Part shown: positions 1 through 12,815 of the stretch, piece after piece
How positions within the stretch are numbered: the stretch's first letter is position 1
Layout: each line of letters begins with the position of its first letter
Source: Amia ocellicauda
Lineage: Eukaryota > Chordata > Actinopteri > Amiiformes > Amiidae
Assembly: GCF_036373705.1 (NCBI RefSeq)
Contig: NC_089858.1
Span: 36,655,137 to 36,719,136 of the forward strand
DNA length: 64,000 nucleotides
Direction of reading: 5' to 3'
The notes under the pieces: model-generated
The model's database searches: none
What the model saw: only the letters and a program-made list of their open reading frames with translations
Told to the model about the DNA's origin: nothing
Made by a program: the position numbers and the translations under genes

Positions 1-569
1 CAGAGCCTCACCACATCCTCCAAAAGCATGGGACATGTCTAGCCAAGAAACAGCGGAGAACAGATCCACACCGCACTCGTCAAGGTCCGTGTGAAATGTT
101 TACAGGAGCCTCCCCCACTGACATCTGCTCGTATATCCCGCTAAATCCAGGCCCTAAGTAAGGAAGCCCATCTCAGAGCCAGTCTAGGTTTTCGATTTGA
201 TGGAACTGAGAATTTCTTTGTGACAGTTTAGCACAGGTGTCTCTGGGGAGCAATTTATAAGGTAAACAACATCTCCAGGTCAAATTATGAGGGAGAGAGA
301 GAGACCCTTCAGCCACTGCTACTATTTAATAGGGTAATCAAAGTGTATTAGAAATAATCTCCAGTACAATAAAGAAAGGGATTTTACAACTTTAACAAGC
401 CACTTGCACCCTTCCCCTCTCTCCAAACTGGAATCAAACCGAGTCCTTCAGAGAGTTCATACACAAACAGTGAGGACAGAGATCAGTCAAAGATAAACAT
501 TGTGTAACCCTGTGGCCCAGCCTTCCTCTCCTCTCGTCTCCGACCATGTGCTCCCGGGGGTCAGCTTAC

Positions 570-1934
570 CGAACAGGAACCGGAACATGCCCAGAGAGGC
601 CGAGTCTGTGGGTCTGTTGAGCAGGCAGACCAGCCTGTGCCAGGAAGACAAGTCCTCCTTCTTGAACCCAAACAGGCGCTTCATCCGGCTCTCGCCGGGG
701 GCACTTTCAGGCGGGGCCGTCGTTTTGCCTGGGGTCCCTCTGTGGCCGCCCCCCTTTCTCTTCTTAGGGGAGGTCTGGACATATGGGGCCCCTGGGGAGG
801 GGGGGGAGTTAGGGAGACAATTTACTAGAGAGCTCAGTCACTTAATTAATCACTTAATTCAGTTCCAATAGGGATCTGTACACACAGTCTGAATGGTGGA
901 ACAGAATTAAAAACAATTAAAGTGTTGATCTATAACTCCACAGGTAGGCGTGAAGAGCCACATAAAGGTTATAAAGTTGGGAGATGGGGAGGATCTGAGG
1001 GTCCTGGACTTGGGGGGGAAACAATATGACACAAAGGCAGAATATAAAGCTTACAGGGTGTTTTCGGTACAGAAACCGTTAATATACCACCGATGTCTGG
1101 ATCCGCTAGGGGTCTTACACTTTATCTTGTAAGCAAATTATTAACCCCCTATTGATCGATCTCAAAAAAAGTTCGCAATACTTGCATTGCACCATAAATA
1201 ATAACGCAACGCCTCTCTCTCTCGCACAAGTCTGCAATACGTATATCATAAAGGAACACATAACATATAGATTTCGTTTCTATCCAATGTGAAGTCTTTT
1301 GTTTGCTTTTTGAACCACTTCTCTCATTCGGGCTCCATACTGTACGTGCCAGGACGGGCGAGCGCTTTGACACATCGGGAGATATCTGGTGGACAATGTA
1401 ATTCGGAGTGCATCTCCATAAAATCACAAACACATAGCATGGGTACGGAACTTCACTACGTGTCTTCTTGATTTGTGTGTGTCTTTGATCGCTGTCTGCT
1501 GTATATGCGGTGCCACGCTGAGCGATGACTGCACTTTATACCCTCCATGAGTGCAGGCAATGATACGGGCCGATCTTCATTCAGGAAGCAAGAACAAGGA
1601 AACCAAATTCACAGTGACAAGAGCAGGCAACCAGACCCGAGACCACCGACAGTCACAACACACATCACGGAGTAGTTGTCTGTGCATGCATTACTTCTCC
1701 AAAGCAAATGAAATGGGACAGTCAACTGCCGCAATGTTTTGCATACTCGAGTCCACCACCTTGTATCTATTAAGACCACAGACCCACACCAACGCGTTGT
1801 TAATAATACTATAGCGTTTTCTGTAACATGTTTTATTGTAAAGGCGCACACTTATCGCAGCTCTAATTCGTAACACACACATATCGGAGGAGTTGCCGTG
1901 TACCTGCAGAGGTGTCTCGACCTGCCGTCTCCAT
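570..1934 (-). CDS. ggcx: Gamma-glutamyl carboxylase, 5' part (coding exons 1-2)
   Basis: GGCX is the ER-membrane enzyme that uses vitamin K hydroquinone, O2 and CO2 to carboxylate glutamates in clotting factors and matrix Gla protein. Coding exons are 1904-1934 (ATG at 1932-1934, donor GTACAC) and 570-791 (acceptor after a C-rich tract, donor GTAAGC). Exon 1 leaves one base, which completes a Gly codon with exon 2, so frame and splice sites agree. Exon 2 encodes a Lys/Gly/Pro-rich leader followed by [16 protein letters not shown] and [19 protein letters not shown], which matches the start of the conserved region of vertebrate GGCX before its first membrane span. The leader is longer than I recall for mammals. 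Exons 3 onward lie before base 1, so the gene is cut by the window edge and is not a pseudogene on this evidence. Intron 1 (792-1903) and the visible part of intron 2 (1-569) show no other gene. Confidence 0.88.
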
Positions 1935-2230
1935 GCTCCGGGTGCTCGGTCAGTGTCCTCTGCTTGGAAGGACAGCCAGCTCATGTGAAATCCTCTCCCC
2001 GTGTCACTGTCCCTGCCCCCCCGTGTCTGCCCGGACACGTAAACACTCTCCCGAAAACTTGCCCCAGCCACACGGTTGGCCGGAACGGAAACTGGAATGT
2101 CGTAAAGCTGGAATGCCAGAGCTCACGTTGCAGCAGGCGGCGCTGTGGCTTTACGGCATGCGGTTGCCTTGGTGATAATATATTCCCAAGCCGAGGAATT
2201 GGGAAATGAAGGACACGGTTGTGCATTTAT
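1935..2230 (-). promoter_or_regulatory. Probable ggcx 5' UTR and promoter
   Basis: This GC-rich stretch lies immediately upstream of the ggcx start codon and ends where the DNA becomes AT-rich. It contains an RFX-like half site (GTTGCCTTGGTGAT, about 2164-2177) but no clear TATA box. The transcription start cannot be placed. Open frames here in other phases do not join exon 2 correctly and are treated as noncoding. Confidence 0.35.
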
Positions 2231-4299
2231 AGTCTGTTGCTAGTTGTTTGTTACAGATAAATGCTGCGTCTGTTGAAATGTACAAATAAATCTGTAAAAT
2301 AACCCCCCCCTAATATGTCATAAGCAAATGTGCAATATAGGGTTCACTGATGTGTGGGTGGAGAATTAAGAAATAGTAATAATATTAATGGCAAGGCTTT
2401 TTGGGTTGCACGATGTGTAGCTGTTGTTTTGTATTCCAATACTGTTTTATACACTTGCTGTAATATATGCTTTATTTGCTTTCCCTAGATTGCACCAAAT
2501 GCACCTTTGCATTCATCTCCCAAACGTCCTGCCGCAGTGCCCGGTGTCTTCTTACCAGATTGGATTGTTGTTCCTGCCACAATTGCTATGCATGGTGTGC
2601 TTGTGTGTGTGCATGTCTCAGACAATACAGACGCACCGCACAACCTCTGTGTTGTCTTGGGGGATGTCCGAGCTTTGTGCCTAGCCTCCTATGCGGGTGT
2701 GGTGCTGATGTGGGGTGCTCTGGCCTCTGTGGAGTATGGACCAGTCAGACGTGTCAGTTCAGTATATTAACATTTACACAGACGACCAAATAAAGAACGG
2801 TGCAACCAAAAAAATGACACAAACGCTTTTATTTTAAAACATTTTTTTTTCACATACTATACCATCAACATCATACAGCTTACTTCAAAGTACCAGCACA
2901 TTCTACCACTAATAAAACCCAGTGAAACCAAGCAGTTGTGCGACAGTGACTTTGCACCAGCAGGAATCCACCCTCTGCATCAGCATCAGAGTCAGAGCCC
3001 AGAGAGCCGAATGCGCCCAGCTCTCCAAGGTGCTTGGCTCAACCATGCGCTGGAGGTCAACCACATGGTTAGATCAAGCACAATGAAGTCCTGGGCAAAA
3101 GGAGAACTAGGAGGGAGGGGACAGACAACCTCCCTGCAGCTCCTCAAAAGCAGTCCCCGCGTGTCGCTCCCCGTAACAGCCCTTCCAAAGTGTTAGGCCC
3201 AGGTAGGAGAGTTTGGGACAGCTAGCGCTCAAATCAGGATGCAGAAGAAACCCATGTGCATGTCTGAAATATTGTAAGTTATAACACAACTGTTGTAGGC
3301 TGGCTTGCGGTGCTGGAGTTCTGTGCAGTAAAAGCAGTGAAGAACAGTAAACTGGGTTTACTTGAATCCACCCCAAACCTGGCTGCTCTCCCACACCACA
3401 TTCCACAGTTATCTCCACACTTCCTAAACCAAAACATTTTTAATGTTGGGTCTTTTCTGTTTAAAACCTGTTGCTGCAGTTGTCTATATGTGAATGACAC
3501 AATGCGTTGTCTCTGCCTCTGCCTGAAAAAAGATTTCTTGTACCAGACATTTCGATATGATGTCATGATAACACAAAAGATGCACCGTACAGCACTGAGT
3601 AAAATAGGCTTGTCAGGTTGCTATATTTAATACTCCAATAGGAGACAGACAATACCCCCCTCAACCCCGCCCAGGAACCAAACCTTAGAGATGATACTGA
3701 AATTGTCACACTGCTTCCATTCAGGGTGTATGTGTGTGTGTGTGTGTGTGTGTATGTGTGTGTGTGTGTGTGTATAGAAAGGGGGGCTTTGTGCAGAGCT
3801 GCAATCCACCGTTGCTATGAAGCAGCTGCCAATGGGTCAAAGGTCGCAACATCATTGCAGACAAAGCAGACAACGCCCTTCTGGAGCCCTGCAGTGTCTC
3901 CGCACCCCCACCAGACACCCTGCATCCTGTCAGTCACACCCCACCCAACACCGTGCCGCACAGCACACCTCAACACAGGCTAACCAACATATTTTCAGAA
4001 AATAAATACATTTGGGTAAAGGAGGCTGGATGTGGCTGAAAACCTCAAAATGTAACCCTAATGTATGAAAAAAACATTAGATTAAGATGGACAAATTGCT
4101 TCCAGTCCTTCTCTGGATCAATACGAGCTCAATGTGTGGCTTTGGTTTTGAGCCACTAATGGACATCGACAGTCATTCCTTTCAGGGCAGGGCAGGGCTA
4201 ACTAGCCAACTACCCCCCCCCCCGCCAGTTCAGACAGTAATGAACAGGCTTACAAATGGACATTCCATTGCAGAGGGGATAAAAAGAACAAATAAAACA

Positions 4300-4345
<46 letters not shown>

Positions 4346-5442
4346 CTCTCTACACGTAGCATTGTGCACTGACTTATGCAGGCAGGCTGCCTTAGCAATC
4401 AGACCCTCCTGACTCAATTGGATAAAATCTGGAAGAACACAATTGGATCTGCAATGCATCTAATCTGATGTCCCCGCTCTTAAGAGGACGCATTACTTCG
4501 GAAAATGAATTGGAAAGAAAACGGGTGAAAAAAACTAAAACTCGACATCGCAGCTGTGCCAAACTCAGACGCTAATCCTGTTACCTCCCTGTTCTCCAGG
4601 GTTTGTTTTTTTCTCCTGGTACAAACAAAGATGTAGACTGGAGATGAACAAACACCCACAGTGTGTCCGGACACATTGAGATAGCAAATGGGACCATGGA
4701 GGTGAGTGTGGGAATAGAAGCATCAGAGTGGATGAAACTCTCTCCCATTGAGCGGATGGATGGAAGAGCAGATGAGATGACTGGGAAAGTTTGGCGATAA
4801 ACCTTACCTGTGTCTCTTCTTCTTCCCTTCTGTTGAGATGGAGCCATTGACCATCCACTGCCTCCAACTCTGCAGATCCCCCCAATTTAAACCCAACTGG
4901 CAGCCCTCCACCCCTCTCTTCCTCTGTTCCCAATCTGTCTTGCGTCAACTACAATTCCATCTGACCCTAGCGTCCTCCAAATTCAGAGAAACCTTGAAAC
5001 CACTATTATTTTTTCATTTACAATGTATTCTATTCAATCTGACTCTGCCTCTGTCTTTGGTTCACTTTCCCATGGTCATCTTACTTGCCACCCACGCCAG
5101 CTACACTTTGCAAAACATATATAAACAGAAAAGCGAGCATATATATATATATATATATTTAAATAATAATAATAATAATATTAGTACCATATTCTCACTA
5201 GTTTCATTACACACATATAAAAAAAACGAATCTAAACTAAAACTAAATTTACCCTTTCTCTCCAAGTGTGGATCTCTTACCCAAGGACGTGCCTTCCCGC
5301 TAATGATGAAAGGAAGAAATGAGGAAACATCTCTAGTTCTGGAAGGATGAAGGAGCCAGCTTCTGGTCGCAGTGGTCTCCGGGCTGCCTGCGGTGGTCTT
5401 GGTGCTCGGCTCCGCGGGGGTCTCTCTCCAGGCAGGTGGGCA

Positions 5443-5476
<34 letters not shown>

Positions 5477-6070
5477 TGTGTTCCCCACTGGAGATGAGCT
5501 GGACTGGAGTCAGGCTGTCCTGGGTACGTCTCCTGTCTCCCACCACCCCCACCCACCCCAACTCCCCCCCACCAGCCGGGAGAGAGCAGATCCTCCTCTG
5601 ACAGGGTGGGGGGGCGGGGGGGGGCGAGTGTGGTTGGGTGCTGATCCAGTTGGGTCCGCACTTTATAAATATTAATACAGTGCTCCAGTGGGGCCCTCTA
5701 CTGCCACACTTTAATTTCATTAGGGGAAATGGCTTTATTCACTTAATGGCTTTTTATTAGTGCCTGCCTCGTACTGTTTCATTAGTTAAAGTGCTGCTAT
5801 AATTTACAAGAGACGGGGGTGGGGGGAGCGCAGGGGTGGTAGAGATGGAAGGGTGGGGGGATTTGCCATGACTCTGCCTGCCTGTGTCTCCACAGCCCGG
5901 TCAAGCAGGAGTTAGAGAACTGGGCACTGTGGAAATTCTCCGGTCCTGATTTGGCTGTGTGTGTTTTCTCTGTTTTTTGACTTTTGCCTTTTCTTTTAGT
6001 TCCCCCTCTGCAGAAACATCCCTCAGCACCCGCTTCATAACCCCTGCTGTATAGAGGATGCACCACCTTC

Positions 6071-6074
<4 letters not shown>
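2231..6074. other. Intergenic DNA, ggcx to stard7, proximal part
   Basis: No exon with vertebrate protein similarity and good splice sites was found on either strand. Simple repeats are (TG)n at 3726-3774, (CA)n at 4303-4342, (TA)n then (AAT)n at 5139-5181 and (GA)n at 5443-5476. The open frames over these tracts are repeat translations. A GC-rich patch near 5340-5640 is not recognisable as a promoter. Confidence 0.6.

Positions 6075-6105
<31 letters not shown>
6075..6105. repeat. (TA)n microsatellite
   Basis: About 15 uninterrupted TA units. It lies in intergenic DNA with no adjacent gene. Confidence 0.9.
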
Positions 6106-6111
<6 letters not shown>

Positions 6112-6454
6112 CTAGCAAGTTTGGTTTTATTATTATTTTCGTTGAATGAAGTGTGTTTATTTTAATGGCCTGACCTGATATCTGTGCACACAGTCACTGT
6201 CCCATGGATGAGGTGTGCTGCTGAACTCGAGGTATAAAGAAACTGCCTACTGTGGGCTGAAGGATAATTGAGACATCAAGGTAACTTAGGACAACGTGAA
6301 GGGAACAAACCCGGTGGGCTACCCCAGTGGCAGTTTCCCCACTTCAGGCACTCGAGACCCCCTATCACAATGCAGGCTACTTAGGACTTGTGTGCACAAT
6401 CCCGGGTGTCAACTCCCGATCCCCAAGACATGGACAAATGCAAGCGCTCACGTT

Positions 6455-6478
6455 TTAATAATTATAATAATAATAATA

Positions 6479-6526
<48 letters not shown>

Positions 6527-6530
6527 AATA
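6455..6530. repeat. (TAA)n microsatellite
   Basis: A long run of TAA/AAT units ending in TAAA units. It directly abuts the palindromic element that starts at 6531, so it may be the landing site or tail of a transposed element. Confidence 0.85.
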
Positions 6531-6554
6531 TACTGAAATGTTTGCCTGCCTATG

Positions 6555-6597
<43 letters not shown>

Positions 6598-6659
6598 TAT
6601 TAATATATATTATATATTAAGTAATATATATATTACATAGGCAGGCAAACATTTCAGTA
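6531..6659. mobile_element. Palindromic MITE with TA flanks
   Basis: The ends are long inverted repeats: 6531 onward reads TACTGAAATGTTTGCCTGCC and the reverse complement from 6659 reads the same, continuing through TATGTAATATATATAT. Arms are at least 35 bp and the centre is TA-rich. The TA at each end fits the target duplication of Tc1/mariner elements, so a small nonautonomous Tc1/mariner MITE is the likely class. No coding capacity is present. The family is not recognised. Confidence 0.6.
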
Positions 6660-7231
6660 AGCATAGGACCTGTCATCAGAATCTTACAAGATGCTGGTTC
6701 TTTGTCTTGGCTGAAACTTGGTCAGCGGTGCAGGACTGTGCTAAAAGATGAACAGCTGAGGGTTTTCCGTAAATATATGCCTCTATTTTAAAATTGGTTA
6801 GAAAAAATGTGTGCAACGGATGAAGAAAAGGAAGTTATTACAATATATGCTTTACAGTATATCTTTATAGTTGCTTCAGTGTTTTCAGAAGAGTTATAGC
6901 TGCAGGGAAACGGTTACAATCCCACAGGTGCTGGTCTTTAGTGGACGAGGGGCTGCAGTAATCTTTCCCAGCAGCAGAGACCAGGTGGCCAGATGTGCAT
7001 CAGCCTGCCAGGCACTCTAACTGTATTGGTTAACGGGGCCCCATTCATCCAAAGCCAATTAGGGCTTTCACTCCATCTTGCCTTCAAGTACCGGAGCTCT
7101 TACGGCCGAGTGAAATAGACTCCTGCTTTGTGTGTGTCCTTTAAATGATGGCGGACTGCTTTTAAGAACAAAAAAATCTCATAATCACTGATTGGTTACA
7201 GGTCTTTGTAAACTGAATAAAACTTATCCTG

Positions 7232-7311
<80 letters not shown>

Positions 7312-9384
7312 AGAGATAACCTGTCAGCATTTCTTATTTTATTTAGCCTTGTTGTGTAACTCTCTAGGTTTCTCAAGTTTTAACATAATTGTAACATTCA
7401 TAAATATTATTATTATTATTATTACTATTATCATCATCAGTTTCCTACACTTGTTTTCTATGTATAAGGTCATTTTAAATAATCAGAAAATAGTTTCCTT
7501 TCTCTTGAATTAAAACATTAAATAGGCCTGTGTGTGTTTTTTAAACACATTCTTAAATTAATTTTAACAGAGTTGGAACATCACAAAAATCTACCCAAAC
7601 TGTCTTAATATTATTAACACATTTTGTGTAGATGTTTTAACAATGTGGGCTACATTACTTTTTGAACTACTCGTAGTAGTACACAGAGTTGCAAACTGAT
7701 TTTCTCAGGGTGCAATGTTGCACAGATGATACACCAGCTTTCAATCACAGAATGAATTGTGCTTCTTTTCTTGATCTGCAAAAAATAAATAACAAAATCA
7801 CAAATAATGGATAACTCCAGTTAATATTTGATATACAAATTAAATTAAAAGGGATATCAATAAGAAGCAGCCTGACTAAAGAAACTGCAATTTATCTCTC
7901 CACAACCTGGTTGTGGCAAAAAATAAAACATTAATAATGAAAAAATGCAACAGAAATGTTTTCGTTTCTGGCAAGAGTGACATAAATATCGATCTGACAG
8001 GAGGGTTTTAGCGTTGTTATTGATATTAGTATTTGTCACATCTAATCTGCAAGGCCTGTTTAAGGCATTGAAGGAGGCAGGTTTTAAATTAATTGAGAGG
8101 GACTTGAAAGTCTTATAATAATACAGGCACTGTAAACGGTTAAGACAGCCCCCTCCCTGCTCTTCCATCCTACCCTCTTACCCCCACTCTTCCCTCCTTC
8201 CCTCTACCCCTCCATCCCCCCACTCTTCCCTCCTTCTCTCTCCCCACCCTTTCCTCCTCAGCTTGACAAACTGGAGCATCAATTCCAGAGAGGGAGTGAA
8301 GGGAAGTCTATGATTAATCCTGTCAGGGGAGCGGACTGCCCTCCATATATCAGCACCAAGACAGCCAATTACGTGAGGAGAAAAGAAAATCAATGGCGCA
8401 AAGACAGTCTATGGATTTCATTTTAGTTTTCTCTTTTTTTCCACTTTTCCTTCTAGCCCTTGGAAGTTGTGTCCACCATGCGATTCAGTTTGCGCATGCG
8501 CATCTGTGAGTTATGTTGGCTGTGATATATCTGGGAATAAATTAGATAGGCTATTTATTTATTTATTTATAAATCATTCTTTTTTGTCAGATAACTTTGC
8601 AAAATCAGCTACATTGAATTGCAAGGTGGAATGTGGAAAACTATTTACTCTATTGAATAAGCCTTTTTATTCCTATAAAGGTTATACATAACATTTTAAA
8701 AGCATTATTTTGTCTTAAATTAATATGGATTAACTTGATTATTTGTATTCAGTTGTGTTTTTTCTCCTACAAACAGAAACATTGCATGCCTAAGCTAATT
8801 TAATTGCATGTTTGTGAAGAGGAAACTTCAGGATTTTTTGTATGGGTTCTGCAGAACAAAAATGCTGAATGAACTACTGGTAAAATGATTTTAGTGAATC
8901 AGAGAATCGATTCCCTATCCTGGACTGAATCAAATGAACCGAGTCAGTGAAATGCACCGCCCTGCCCATCAGTACCCCAGTGCAATTCAATTACCAACCA
9001 GCACTGCGGCACTGCTGCAGCATGGGCGGACATAAACCCTGCAGTACCCGAGTCCACCAACAATCGCTGTTTCACCCAGTACTATACTCTAGTTACACAG
9101 CTGGGGTGTCCGGGGACGTCTGTAGAGGACATGCACTGAAAAACTGGATTGGGGTCAAGCGTGGCCTCTGTGTAAATAGAGGGACGGATTAATCTGACCT
9201 CCCCCGGAGAAAAAAAGACCAATTTCCTATCAAACGCTGCCAGATACAAATAATTAAAACAAGATTCATTTTTAAGTAGTACATCTCTGTGTGTCACAGC
9301 GGTCCTGCAGGTCGGAACAGTGTGTCCCATCCGTGCACAGCCGGCCCCAGTCTCTGCTGCATGAGCAGTTCAAACAGGATCCCC
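6660..9384. other. Intergenic DNA with possible conserved noncoding segments
   Basis: No gene was found. (TA)n with a (TG)n and (TATG)n tail occupies 7232-7311 and a CT-rich tract lies at 8155-8260. Segments near 6990-7140 and 8260-8420 are complex and unlike the surrounding AT-rich DNA; the second contains an RE1-like sequence near 8350 and a TGATTAAT homeodomain-type site. Both are only candidates for regulatory elements. Confidence 0.4.
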
Positions 9385-9550
9385 TACCCTGCTGCTTTTT
9401 CTTCCAACCCAGCTCTCAATTACTTAATTGAACCCTTCACTGAATACATAATTTTCTTACAATTTAACTTTTTATATTGTACAACTGAGAAAAACTGTAA
9501 GTCGTCCAGGGCAAGGGCATCTGCTAAGAAATAAATAATAATAATAAAAA
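9385..9550 (+). repeat. SINE-like fragment with fish-type 3' tail
   Basis: The segment contains CTCAATTACTTAATTGAACC and ends in GTAAGTCGTCCAGG, GGCATCTGCTAAGAAATAAA and then (ATA)n. That tail resembles the 3' end shared by many fish SINEs and their LINE partners (established knowledge, family not identified). The same CTCAATTACTTAATTGAACC core occurs inverted around 9650-9680. Confidence 0.5.
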
Positions 9551-9619
9551 GTAATTTCCTTAATAAGTTCCTTATACAATTTTATACTTAAAACCTCTAC
9601 GGTTTGAAATAATGAAAAA

Positions 9620-9715
9620 GGCTCTGATTTAGGAAATTATTAGTTAAATTAAGGGTTCAATTAAGTAATTGAGAGCTCGCCTGGAACACAAACTAGCTGG
9701 GTAGAGGGATCATGG
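9620..9715 (-). repeat. Inverted partner of the SINE-like fragment
   Basis: On the minus strand this reads CTCTACCCAGCTAGTTTG, then GAGCTCTCAATTACTTAATT and GAACCCTTAATT, matching 9390-9440 with substitutions. The two copies lie head to head about 200 bp apart, so they are probably two insertions of one repeat family. Confidence 0.45.
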
Positions 9716-12435
9716 TTGAGAACAATCAAGGTACAGAACCATTTGATTTCCTATCCTCTCGAAGGACGGCAGAGGAATGAGTCACGCTCGTTTCAGAGCA
9801 ATATTTACAACCTTAATGGAGTAGGGGGGAGAACCAGCTAATTAATCTTATACCTCATTTGCACACAACCACCATTTCACACACACCTCCTTCCATTTCA
9901 CATGTCTTGGCCCTCCTGTTATTATGGGATATAAAGAAAACACTGTCGCCTAATTCTGCAGAGGAGAAAAATGCAAACCTCCAAGTATGGCAAAGAAAGA
10001 CTCCCTTTTCTCTTCCCTAAAGTCACTACATTATCATTAAAACATAAATGTAGAATAAATACAATGTTTTAGACCTATAATTACAAGTAAAAAAAAATAT
10101 TCCTCACAAAAAAGGTCCCACTGAGACATTGACCCAATGTCCATCACCTTTCTTTCACCTTCTGTGATTGTAATGCAGAAATATTTCTTTACCTTATTTT
10201 TTTGTATCCTTAATAAGAAAACAAAGGTGACCACACTTTTTATAAGTTAGAATTTATTCCACAAACACGACACTGTTAAAACGAACCTGGCGATGGCTTG
10301 GCATGACATGTAGAGATGCAATGGCAGTGGACAATTCCAACAGTGTCATTTTAATACAGTAATACATTCCCCCGTCAGACATCAACCAAATGAAATCCAT
10401 CCCACTGCCCACCAGTCAGCAAGTGCCTTTGTGTCTCTCAAGAATAGGAGAAAAAAAAAAAGTTACATTTAGCTGTCGATTTAGGCCACAATTGCAGCTC
10501 TTAAGATATATTAAAACAGATCTCCAGTTTCCTCAATCTACATTCCAACACACAACCAAATATGCATCACAAAACCAATGACTTCAAAACAGAACAAAAA
10601 CGCATTCTCATTTGGTAATTTCCAGACATCTTTTGAGTACCAGCTGTCGTACCTTTTTTATTAGGAAAAGTACCCCACTTAAGAAGCTTCTGCATACAGG
10701 TTACTATACAGCCTACAAAAACAAAACAAAACCTAAAATAACACTCAGAAAACAAGTGCAAATCAGAAATGCAAAGGTTTCCAGAAAGACTTTGTTTCCA
10801 CGTTGGGTGCTTCTGGGTCGGAGGCAGCAGCTATAGAATCAGGTTTAGAGTCTGTACACTGTTCGCAATAAACCCTTTTAATGATAGCGGACACACAGGA
10901 CTTAAATTAATATAGACACTTCATGTGGGATCTTCAGCCAAGAGATTGATTAATAACACTTTTTTTTTTTTTTTTTTTTTAAGAAAAAATATTTATCCAA
11001 AATCTTATTAATAAGCTAGAAGTCATAATAAAAAATAAAAAAAAAGACACACCCAGTATTGTTCTTCAGACCTCAGTGCAGACACCAATCAGCGTGCGGA
11101 GAAAGAAACATCGAATCATGAAGAGCAACAGAAAAGGTTTGCTTTCTAAAAACTACTGTATTCCACCTGCTCGTGACTAAACCAATTCCTCCATCTGTGG
11201 CCTACGCTTAAGATTAAAAAAAAAAAAAAAACTCCTGCAAACAACTAGGGCAAATGACAGCCCTACTGCACAGTTTCTAAGTAGGAGTTTTCCACTCTTA
11301 CTCTCATTTTATTCGATGTGTAACCTTGGGTCTCTCTAGTGCAGGTCTGAGATGCAGGAAGAAACACTGCAAACTAAGAGAACATGATAAAGCAAACTAT
11401 ATTATCATGATTGAACCAAAACGTGGATTAACCGTTGTAAAATGTTAAAAAATAATAATTCAACAGCAGTTTTCCGTGGCTCTTTACCCGAGCACTATAT
11501 ACCCACGAGGGCTCTTGTCGAGGCGGGCGTGCTCTGTGTGAGACGCGTGTTGGCGCACGCCCAGGACAGAGAACCGCTGCAGGCTTCTGACACTCACTTG
11601 AAATGTCATGGGGCCGGATTGAAGCCCGGCGCCACTGCAAGAGCAGCGCTCTCACGGCATCCCGGGGTCTGTTGGCACGGCTGCGCCCGCCTGACCAGGG
11701 ATGTCAAGACTGAAACCACAGCCACCTACAGCCTGAATGTGGCAGAGGCCTGATTAACAGCCCAGCTGCCCAGGTTGAGCCCCCATTCCCGATTACTGCT
11801 GCATGCCTTCTGTCCTTCATTAGGCCTGACTAATTCTCCAAACATGAGGCGTCCAGGATCTCTTCTGTGATCGAGACCCAGTTTAGTACAGTCCTTGGTT
11901 CGTCCTTCACAGAGCTCAAGTGGATCAGAAGAAAAAGAAAACGGGAGGCTGTGTGCTGCCCCCCGGTGTGCTGTGGAAGTATTACATTAGAGGGGACATG
12001 GAGGGATGCTTCAGTCAGTGCTTTTTTTAGTTTGAGGGAATAGAGATATGGTTCCATTCTTGAGCCAATAGCTAAATAAAGCAAATGTGTTTGTCAGCGA
12101 ACGTGACCGGGATCACAGACTCTGGCAGGATGGATCTTGCCCACGGCCGAACCCGGTGCTCACGTTGTCGCACACACTCACTCACTCACTCACACACTCA
12201 CACACTGGAGAGAGGTCCACAAAGCAGGGCCAGTATGCCCACTGACCGCAAGGTGCAGCAGTATTAACCCAGGCTTGTCCTTGTGTAACGACTTTCACCC
12301 CTCCCAGTTACAACCACTGACAATTTTTCTTTTTTCACTTTTCTTTAAAAAAAAAAAAAAAAGCATATAAAGCAGCGCTCCATCAGCCAAGGCTGCAGTG
12401 AGGAAATGACCTGACCTTGATGTTTGAAGGACGCT

Positions 12436-12476
<41 letters not shown>

Positions 12477-12815
12477 CAGAGAGAGAGAGAGAGAGAGAGA
12501 GAGGCAGAGAGAGAGAGAGAGAGAGTGTGTGAAATATCTACTGGGAATGGGTTTGCATTGTTTTGTTCTTAGTCAGGCACCCCTCCAAAAAAAAAAAAAA
12601 AAAAAGCTCAATGTTGCCCCTGTGTGGCAAAACCCCAGCATTGCTGCTCAGTTCACTGTCCGATGCCCGCCGAGACGCAGCCAGGACAGCCCCTTCACAG
12701 CAGCTCTCTGCAGGGTGGGTACATGGTTCGGGTGCTCAGTGCGCTCCACTCCCTCAGCTGAGGCGGCCATGGCAGGGCAGGGCGGGGAGGGGGAAGGGGG
12801 CGGACAGATCTGCCC
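9716..12815. other. Intergenic DNA and probable stard7 3' UTR
   Basis: No coding exon was found. The part nearest 12815 should be the stard7 3' UTR on the minus strand. One AATAAA signal in that sense lies at 10253-10258, but the true end is unknown. The region holds a poly(T) run near 10962-10981, poly(A) runs near 12345-12363 and 12586-12605, and a long (GA)n tract at 12439-12526. Confidence 0.45.
12439..12526. repeat. (GA)n tract, interrupted
   Basis: About 40 GA units interrupted twice by GGCA. An open frame of alternating Arg and Glu over it is an artefact of the repeat. Confidence 0.9.

Noticed and set aside
1691-2071. 126-aa frame as ggcx exon 1
   Set aside because: Its phase at the 1904 donor does not join exon 2 at 791; the frame starting at 1934 does.
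2424-2793. Cys-rich frames of about 100 aa
   Set aside because: No homology, no splice support, and three overlapping frames of similar length indicate chance.
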